From Bondarzewia mesenterica (lineage: Eukaryota > Basidiomycota > Agaricomycetes > Russulales > Bondarzewiaceae), in contig SGPL01000683.1 in assembly GCA_004802705.1 (NCBI GenBank), positions 1-15,572 on the forward strand: 15,572 nucleotides of DNA, read 5' to 3'. The notes below the pieces were generated by a model. It was not told where the DNA came from, made no database searches, and saw only the letters and a program-made list of their open reading frames with translations. A program made the position numbers and the translations under genes. Of this stretch, positions 9,692 through 15,572 are shown one piece after another (the first letter of the stretch is position 1; each line of letters starts with the position of its first letter).

Positions 9692-10842
9692 ATGTTTTCA
9701 GCGGGAGTTACTCGCTCGCTAGTCAATGCTACGTGCAGAAGGCGTGCATTCGATGCCTCGGTTTGTTATAGATTCAAAAGCTTCGCTACCGCTACGAATG
9801 ATCCAGGACCTGAGGGAGCTCCAGTGACAGCTACCAATCGTGAGGAAAATACCGTGCATCAGAGATTACATTTTGATAATCCTACATCTTGTCGCATCAT
9901 AGGTGCTGAGACGACTCTCAAAAGATTTTGGAAGACTGTTGGCATCGAAAAGCGCGGCGACCAGTTTGCGGTAACCCTGGACAAACGACCTTTGAAGACA
10001 CCATCAGGGAACCAGCTCCTCCTACCACAGCACAAGAAATTGGCTGCGACTCTGATTGCATCGGAATGGGAAAATCAAAATACTCTCTTGAAGCATCACG
10101 CTCTTCCAATGGTGCGTTCACATTCGTCTTTTCCTCGCATTTGAGTCGATATAGTCTGTCATAGACATCTCTTACTTCCCGCGCCATTGATGCTATGGGG
10201 GATGAGCCTACCCGCGCAGAGACACGCGCCGCCCTTCTGAAATATCTCGACACTGACACAATATGGTGCGTTCCGATACTTTGTAGCCCCGTTCCAATTC
10301 TCACTTTTCGCAGCTTTCACCAAGACGACCCTCCACCTTTGGTTCGATTACAGAATGAGCACTGGATTCCCCTCCTGGAGTGGACTCGCTCACGTTTTGG
10401 GGTAGAAATCATGACATTCGACTCCGTGCTATTCTACTCTCAACCGGCGGAGACGAAAAACAAAATCGACGAAGTGATGAGAAATTTTGACTCATGGGAA
10501 ATGGCAGGTACGTGCTGCACTCGAAGTCATCCCGTCAAACTGGATTAAACAATTCGGAAGCCATGGAACGTGCAACATACGCTACGAAATCCTTTATAAT
10601 CGCTTTTGCCTTGGTGCACAAGCACATTACTGCGGAGCAAGCGGCACTAGCCGCCCAAGTTGAGGTCTCCAGTCAAATAGAGCGTTGGGGTGAAGTAGAA
10701 GACTGTGCGTCGCATTGTTTTATCCTTGAGCCTTGCTCTGAACTCGCTTCATTTCCTTTTCAATTATCTAGCCCATGACGTCGATTACCATGATGTCCGA
10801 CGACACCTAGGAAGCGCAGCATGTCTACTATCCAACTTGTAA
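9692..10842 (+). CDS. ATP12: Atp12, mitochondrial F1-ATPase assembly chaperone (ATPAF2 family)
   Basis: Atp12 binds the free F1 alpha subunit in the mitochondrial matrix and prevents its aggregation before the F1 hexamer of ATP synthase is assembled. Exons 9692-10111, 10165-10265, 10314-10507, 10561-10704 and 10772-10842 give 309 aa. The first 35 or so residues are rich in Arg, Ser and Ala and lack acidic residues apart from one Asp, consistent with a mitochondrial presequence. Family segments follow: TLKRFWKTVGI, VTLDKRPLKTPSGN, IASEWENQ, LTSRAIDAM, YLDTDTICFHQDDPPPLV, HWIPLLEWTRSRFGVEI, TYATKSFIIAFAL, SSQIERWGEVED and HDVDYHDVRRHLGSAACLL. All four introns are GT-AG. The second (10266-10313) is 48 nt with no in-frame stop, so an unspliced reading stays open, but splicing restores the conserved TIC codon order. 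The ATG at 9692 is preferred over upstream in-frame non-ATG codons. Confidence 0.95.
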
Positions 10843-10861
10843 TCAGGTATACACACATGAT

Positions 10862-11267
10862 TTACCCCTTCCCTCCACCAGCAGTCGGGTTGCATACATT
10901 GGCAGTCAAGTTACCGAACGACATCACACCTTCGCTCATAGGTTCGTTACCCGAGCCATTGGAATGGCGGAAGGAATGCGATTCCTTTTGAGGGTTTGAA
11001 ACATCACGGCTATTGTCTCCACTCCAGCCCTTGGTTCTTTGAGTCTTCGACACGGATGTTTGGCGGGGCAACAATGCGTCCGGGATTGACTCCGCTGTAT
11101 GAGACGTCCACTCGCGCTGACATATCATGCGTCGAATAAGTACTTGGTGTAAAGGGATTGCCACTATGAGGCGTAGATGGCCACTGCTTCACTGTTCGAA
11201 TATTTTCGTACTCGTGATACAGTGTTTGTTTCAGCGTCAATTTCTTGCACTTTGATATCTCTATCAT
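10862..11267 (-). pseudogene. Possible coding fragment or small gene of unknown function, with a frameshift
   Basis: On the minus strand two overlapping frames look more like protein than random translation. The upstream one, from an ATG at 11267, reads through WPSTPHSGNPFTPSTYSTHD and ARVDVSYSGVNPGRIVAPP to a stop at 11010. The downstream one reads GWSGDNSRDVS, then SFRHSNGSGNEPMSEG, and ends in CNPTAGGGKG at a TAA (10862-10864). Removing one base from the GGG run at 11028-11030 would join them into about 134 residues, the same kind of +1 error seen in POL5. The composition (Ser, Pro, Gly, Asn) suggests a disordered tail, for example the C-terminus of a larger protein whose upstream exons are lost or unrecognised. 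I recognise no family. It ends only 19 bp from the ATP12 stop on the opposite strand. Confidence 0.3.
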
Positions 11268-11527
11268 ATAGGTGGTAGCGCAAACGAAAAATGTATATGA
11301 TACAGTGCAGATAATGGTATATCGATTATACATTGGATATAAGTAAGTACATACGCGTAGATAGATCATAAATCCTAGCCAAATGAGGCTGATAAAGATG
11401 CAGGTATCATGCCGACAATGAAGAAGTGTGATGAGAAGGAATGGCGAAGCTGAATAAAAGACGATAAATAAATTTACATAAATAACCAAAAAATTGAAAA
11501 GAAAGACGGAGGCTTGTGAGCCCGCTT
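11268..11527. other. AT-rich stretch, probable 3' region of the orphan gene
   Basis: This segment is clearly AT-richer than its flanks, with runs such as gaataaaagacgataaataa and many TAT/ATA steps. On the minus strand it is open and translates to a hydrophobic series of Phe, Ile, Tyr and Leu, but this follows from the base composition and shows no conserved pattern. I interpret it as the 3' untranslated and downstream region of the minus-strand gene that stops at 11528. Confidence 0.5.
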
Positions 11528-13012
11528 TCAAGGACTCTGGCTCGAACTAGGCGGCGAGCTGGACGAGCGGCGCTGCGACGTCCCCGATGACTCCTCGCTG
11601 TCCGACACGTCCAACAAGTCTGCACGTACCCACGACGAAAAGAAACCCGCCTGCGCAGCCGCACCCGGATTCTGAGACTGTCTCAACTGAGTATACTTGT
11701 GCGATGGGGACTTGTAAATTTTCTTCCACTCCTGTGAGGTCCGTAGGATGGAGGCCCATATTTTTTCTGATCGCTCCGTGATGGGAGCATAGGTGTCGCT
11801 CGTCAGGCCAGAGCACCAAATATCGTATGCGGTGAACTTTTTCGGTTCTTGTGGCTCCTCCTCTACATCTCCTTCCTTCGCTTTACCCTTGCCCTTGGAC
11901 ATCGCTCTGGCTCGGGCCTTCGTCGGGGACCACGACCGCGACTTGCCTGGGCGTGAGCTGTTACGTTTTGTTTTGCTCCCTTCCGCTGTGAAGGTAGGTG
12001 ACGGAACAAGCGGAGGGGGACGTGGCCTGACCTTCAGACAGGGTATCTTCCCTGCCAAGGCAAACACGACGCGGATCACAGGAACGACCGCATCCGCCTC
12101 TTCGTGGAAAAGCCCCAGCTCATAAGGGTTCATGGCATCAAATACCCATTCTTTGACGCCCGACGTGTACCGTCCATCATTTTTGAATTGCCATAGAATA
12201 ACGCCCATGTTCTCCAGCGTCAGTTGGCTGCCGCGGTACGTAAAGGGAAGAAACGCGTCGATCCCGCCCTGCGAGTTCCCGCACAGAACACCGATCCCAC
12301 GGCTGGCGAAGAAGAGCAAATATTTCGGACACAGCAATTTACGATCGTGGACTTTGATGAAGTGGTTGAAATGCATCTTGGCATCCGCGAATGCATCTTT
12401 GAGCGACCGATTGGCTTCCTCCTCTGTTTTGTAAAGTGATGGACGAGCTTCGAAGATATCGTTACGGTGGATTGTCTGATGCCTTGAGCTTCTCCTCGGC
12501 GGCATCCTCCCGCGTCCTCCCAATTGGAACAAGCATTCCAGGAATGTGATGACAGAAAAGACCCGGCGCTCAGCATTCGACCGGCTTTGCTCGTCTTTTG
12601 GGGCAACAGCCGCATCTCGAGCAAGGATGAGCAGCAAGAGGGCGACCAGTTCTCCCCTGTCGCCCTGATTGACCGAGAACCCACTTAAGATCGATTGCAT
12701 TGCTGAAGGCGCGTCGAAATCGCTCCTGTGCATCACTGTCCAAGCCCCTTCGGCCAGTATCGGCTCCGAAGGACAGACCGTCTGAATTGTCCGAAATCCG
12801 TCCTCGATTTTCAACGCGACGCGTAAGTGTGCCTCGACTTGTTTTTTCTGCTGCTCCATGCCGGTGTACGTGCTAGACATCATCTCGATGGGCAACCTAT
12901 GAGACAAACACGCCATTTTCTGTTCCTCGGCCAGTGCTGTGACTTTGTCGGGCGCGACATTGAGCAGCTTCTGAGCTGCAAAATTGACGATGTACTTTCG
13001 GACCGTCTGCAT
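11528..13012 (-). CDS. Orphan protein of an Agaricomycete-expanded family, possible PD-(D/E)XK-like domain
   Basis: A single uninterrupted frame encodes 494 aa, unlike its intron-rich neighbours. The protein resembles a large unnamed family that I recall from Agaricomycete genomes. Its recognisable blocks are FSVNQGDRGELVALLLLILARD (about residues 112-133), MHFNHFIKVHDRKLL (213-227), GIGVLCGNSQGGIDAFLPF (239-257), MGVILWQFKND (269-279), FDAMNPYELGLF (291-302), VPVIRVVFALA (310-320) and YDIWCSGL (396-403). A Glu in the GDRGE helix (121), an Asp in GIDAFLPF (252) and QFK (275-277) at the end of a hydrophobic strand recall the E...D...(E/Q)xK layout of PD-(D/E)XK nucleases; this is inference only. 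Residues 335-395 form a basic, Ser/Lys/Arg-rich linker, possibly nuclear targeting, and the tail is Ser-rich. An acidic stretch (NSEEEEE) lies in frame just upstream of the ATG, after an in-frame stop, so a longer spliced N-terminus is possible. The molecular role is unknown. Confidence 0.75.
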   Translation of the reverse strand: MQTVRKYIVNFAAQKLLNVAPDKVTALAEEQKMACLSHRLPIEMMSSTYTGMEQQKKQVEAHLRVALKIEDGFRTIQTVCPSEPILAEGAWTVMHRSDFDAPSAMQSILSGFSVNQGDRGELVALLLLILARDAAVAPKDEQSRSNAERRVFSVITFLECLFQLGGRGRMPPRRSSRHQTIHRNDIFEARPSLYKTEEEANRSLKDAFADAKMHFNHFIKVHDRKLLCPKYLLFFASRGIGVLCGNSQGGIDAFLPFTYRGSQLTLENMGVILWQFKNDGRYTSGVKEWVFDAMNPYELGLFHEEADAVVPVIRVVFALAGKIPCLKVRPRPPPLVPSPTFTAEGSKTKRNSSRPGKSRSWSPTKARARAMSKGKGKAKEGDVEEEPQEPKKFTAYDIWCSGLTSDTYAPITERSEKIWASILRTSQEWKKIYKSPSHKYTQLRQSQNPGAAAQAGFFSSWVRADLLDVSDSEESSGTSQRRSSSSPPSSSQSP

Positions 13013-13817
13013 GGTGACGCCATCGCTGACGCTGGCCCCACCTTCCTCCTCCTCCTCCGAATTGGGATAGTAGCGTGTGGCGAACCTTCATGTACAGCAA
13101 TCAATTATCGCTAAACTCGTGCAGACGCGTAACCTTTGCTTCTCCAGGGAGACAATGCATACAGCAGTGTAGTTTCTCCTGAGTGCTGTGTTACAGATGG
13201 ATTGAACCAGAAGCTCGGGCTTGTGGGGGGCCGCGGGAGGTCGCCGGATTCAGTTTGCACAATACCCTTGCGGCGCAAAAAATGCAATGCGGGGCGTTAC
13301 GCGCGCCCATCGACATCACTTGTCATGACGCTCGGACGGTTTCAAGCTGCATCAGCATGCAACGGGATTTTGAGCGGCAGATAGCCATCATATATCATAC
13401 TTCTGTACTTCCGATGATTAGCATGCCTGCTGTTGGGATAAGCTTGCATGTGTTTGAGTAGGAACCTGGGGCGCCATCGTTGCAGATAAAATAAAACTGT
13501 ACACAGGAGCCTTTCAAACACGAAGAGGGACGCAAAAAGAAAAATTGAAAACCGTTTGAGGCGCAAAGACATTGACTGTTTTTGGGGAAGCCGGTGAGTG
13601 GCTGTGTGTGTCTGTGTTTGGATTAGAAGGAAGTGAAATGATTTGTTTGGCTGACTGGACCCGTACCATCCCCATCCCCTTCCTCTTTCTCGCTGCCCCC
13701 ACCAACGCCGCGCGTTTTCTCTTCTGCTGTCTCTTTTTCCCCCCTGACGTCCTCGCTCCTTTACTTATAATTATCCAAATTTCACTGTCCCTTTCTCCCC
13801 TGTACTAGCGCTCAAAA
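13013..13817. promoter_or_regulatory. Divergent intergenic region; promoter of the G-alpha gene
   Basis: This 805 bp region separates the start of the orphan gene from the start of the G-alpha gene, so it should carry both promoters. No gene is convincing here. Close to the G-alpha start, about 13664-13805, the + strand is strongly pyrimidine-rich (for example cccttcctctttctcgctgc and gtccctttctcccc), as in CT-rich leaders of highly expressed fungal genes. A TATA-like acttataattatcc lies at about 13762-13775, roughly 45 bp upstream of the ATG and inside the CT-rich segment, which makes it a doubtful TATA box. The ATG is preceded by CTCAAAA, a good fungal initiation context. Confidence 0.5.
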
Positions 13818-15167
13818 ATGGGTTGCGTTCAGTCAACCGGTATCGATGACGAGGCCAAGGCCCGTGAGTGTTATCTTTTCTCTCTCGACGCCCACATTCC
13901 TTATTTTTTTTTGGATAGGCAATGACGAGATTGAGAACCAGCTCAAGAGGGATAGGATGATGGCGAAGAATGAGATCAAGATGCTGTTGTTGGGTGCGGG
14001 AGAGTCTGGAAAGGTATTATCCTCGATCACTGACTCGCTCTCTGTGTCTGACCGACTCCATCTCTTTCCAGTCCACTGTGTTGAAGCAAATGAAGCTTAT
14101 ACACCATGGTGGATACAACGAACAGGAAAGAGAATCTTATAAAGAAATCATCTTCTCCAACACCATTCAGTCAATGCGTGCCATTCTCGAGGCCATGCCA
14201 ACCCTCGACATCTCCCTCTCACCCCAGAATGACGCCCGTCGCGCCGTCATCCTTTCTCTGCCACCACAAATTGAGGGCGACGTTCTCCCTAACGATGTGT
14301 CAGACGCCGTTCGTGGGCTCTGGCGCGATCCTGGTGTCAAAGAGGCCGTTCGACGGTCCCGAGAATTCCAGCTTAACGACTCCGCAGTATACTATTTCAA
14401 TTCGATGGACCGCATGTCCGCGCCCGGATACATGCCAACCGACCAGGACATTCTCAGAAGTCGTGTCAAGACGACCGGTATAACGGAGACGACGTTCAAG
14501 GTCGGCGAGCTCACCTACAAACTCTTTGATGTTGGCGGTCAGCGGTCAGAGCGGAAGAAGTGGATCCACTGTTTCGAGAACGTCACTGCTCTCGTGTTCT
14601 TGGTCAGTTTGAGCGAGTACGATCAGATGCTGTACGAAGATGAGAGTGTGGTATGTACCGGTTTTGTTGAACGATTGCTCTGTTTGCTTAGGTCTACGCT
14701 AGAACCGTATGCAAGAGGCCTTGACCCTCTTCGACTCGATATGCAATTCGCGGTGGTTCGTCAAGACGTCCATTGTAAGTGTCCACCTACTGGCTTAACC
14801 TGGCGATACTCACACGGCCTCTTTCAGATCTTGTTCCTCAACAAGATTGACCTTTTCGCGGAAAAACTTCCCCGGTCACCACTGGGTGATTATTTCCCTG
14901 ATTATACTGGCGGCGACAGCTACGACGCCGCGTGCGAGTATTTACTTCACCGGTTCGTCAGCCTAAACCAGAGCGCGGCAACAAAGCAGATTTACGCACA
15001 TTATACTTGTGCAACAGACACCCAACAGATTAAATGTACGCTCCCATCTTGTCATCGGTAGTGTCTGTTGCATTGTACTAACATATATTTATTTCCTTCT
15101 AGTCGTGTTGAGTGCTATTCAAGACATCCTGCTCCAGATTCATCTGCGCGAGTGCGGTCTTCTGTAA
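13818..15167 (+). CDS. Heterotrimeric G-protein alpha subunit, class I (Gi-type)
   Basis: This GTPase couples seven-helix receptors to effectors, such as cyclic AMP or pheromone/MAPK signalling, at the plasma membrane. Six exons (13818-13863, 13919-14013, 14072-14650, 14703-14774, 14828-15035, 15103-15167) give 354 aa, exactly the usual length. The N-terminus MGCVQS carries Gly2 for myristoylation and Cys3 for palmitoylation. The G1 loop is GAGESGKS, split by the second intron. Switch I is [12 protein letters not shown] with the catalytic Arg, and switch II is [19 protein letters not shown] with the catalytic Gln. NKID and TCATDT are the guanine-binding loops. The C-terminus RECGLL has Cys at position -4, the pertussis toxin ADP-ribosylation site of Gi-type subunits, placing it with the fungal group I (FadA/GNA-1-like) proteins. 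The fourth exon begins at the second of two nearby AGs (14702); the first (14691) would break the frame. No key residue is missing and no frameshift is needed, so this gene looks intact. Confidence 0.97.
15076..15082 (+). other. Consensus intron branch point TACTAAC in the last G-alpha intron
   Basis: The last intron of the G-alpha gene (15036-15102) contains TACTAAC, a perfect match to the yeast-type branch-point consensus. It lies 20 bp before the acceptor, and the tract tatttatttccttctag follows it. The position is normal for fungal introns and supports the splice assignment that joins QIK to FVLSAIQD. Confidence 0.8.
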
Positions 15168-15572
15168 CACACGCTTTGGGTCTTGGCCTAGTCCAATTCT
15201 GCCTTCGATTTGCCTTGACGATACAAATTTGGATGCATGCGGGCAGCTTTCTTCGGAGCAACAATTGGCTTTACATGTATGCAATTATCTACGTTCTCGC
15301 GCAACCACTGCCGTGCATCGTTTATGTTGATATTTACGATCCATCCTCACCCACCACACTATCCCTCACCTCATCTTTTTGGCTCCGCACCGTGCGGAAC
15401 TAATTTACCCGCTCGATCGTCGTTCTCTGTCTGATGGTCTGTTTACCCTTTTTTTTTATGGCTTTTCTCATCGTTCTTCATTTCCACGTCCTCATCCTCC
15501 TTCGTGACACTTTTGTTTAGCGCCTATTCTGTTGTTGGTCACCGGATTTTTTTTCTATTTCCACGTCGATAC
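15168..15572 (+). other. 3' flank of the G-alpha gene
   Basis: I see no gene in the last 405 bases. The open frames here translate to unconserved, biased sequence. The second half is pyrimidine-rich with T runs (about 15449-15460 and 15547-15555), which may be 3' untranslated sequence of the G-alpha gene, or the leader of a further gene starting beyond the window. Confidence 0.5.

Noticed and set aside
11453..11458. AATAAA on the + strand as the ATP12 polyadenylation signal
   Set aside because: It is about 610 bp beyond the ATP12 stop, in AT-rich DNA where the motif is expected by chance.
11010..11531. Hydrophobic 173-residue minus-strand frame, apparently a membrane protein
   Set aside because: The hydrophobic half lies in AT-rich DNA just after the orphan gene's stop, and its Phe/Ile/Tyr content follows from base composition. 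Only the second half was kept, as a doubtful fragment.
13572..13808. 78-residue + strand frame before the G-alpha gene
   Set aside because: It lies in the pyrimidine-rich leader and its translation is biased with no conserved motif.
1..15572. Transposons, CRISPR arrays, tRNA or rRNA genes
   Set aside because: I found no terminal repeats, transposase or reverse transcriptase motifs, spaced direct repeats, or tRNA/rRNA-like sequence on either strand by eye.

Overview
The window looks like nuclear DNA from an Agaricomycete (mushroom-type basidiomycete). The genes are split by many short introns (about 47-75 bp, mostly GT-AG) and packed with little space between them. The conserved proteins are eukaryotic and fungal in type, and one gene belongs to a family I associate with large, unnamed expansions in Agaricomycetes. 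The assembly is a draft. Ambiguous bases (n) are dense from about 4.6 to 9.3 kb, and at least three apparent +1 frameshifts break an otherwise well-conserved gene.

Layout, left to right: (1) the 3' end of an unidentified + strand gene with an acidic C-terminus (to 268). (2) About 680 bp without a convincing gene. (3) A + strand POL5 / DNA polymerase phi (MYBBP1A-like) gene, 952-5211, about 13 exons, roughly 1210 aa. (4) A - strand MSH3 mismatch-repair gene, 5263-9538, about 17 exons, roughly 1125 aa. It lies tail to tail with POL5 (51 bp apart) and head to head with the next gene. (5) A + strand ATP12 gene for the F1-ATPase assembly chaperone, 9692-10842, five exons, 309 aa. (6) A doubtful - strand coding fragment, about 10862-11267, then AT-rich sequence. 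(7) A - strand orphan gene, 11528-13012, 494 aa in one exon, with a possible hidden nuclease-like signature. (8) An 800 bp intergenic region ending in a pyrimidine-rich leader. (9) A + strand class I (Gi-type) heterotrimeric G-protein alpha subunit gene, 13818-15167, six exons, 354 aa, followed by its 3' flank.

The genes do not form a pathway. They cover nucleolar ribosome biogenesis (POL5), DNA mismatch repair (MSH3), mitochondrial ATP synthase assembly (ATP12) and G-protein signalling. The arrangement itself is informative: a 153 bp shared promoter between MSH3 and ATP12, and 3' ends of POL5 and MSH3 so close that their transcripts probably overlap. The part most likely to be under-described is the orphan gene at 11528-13012.
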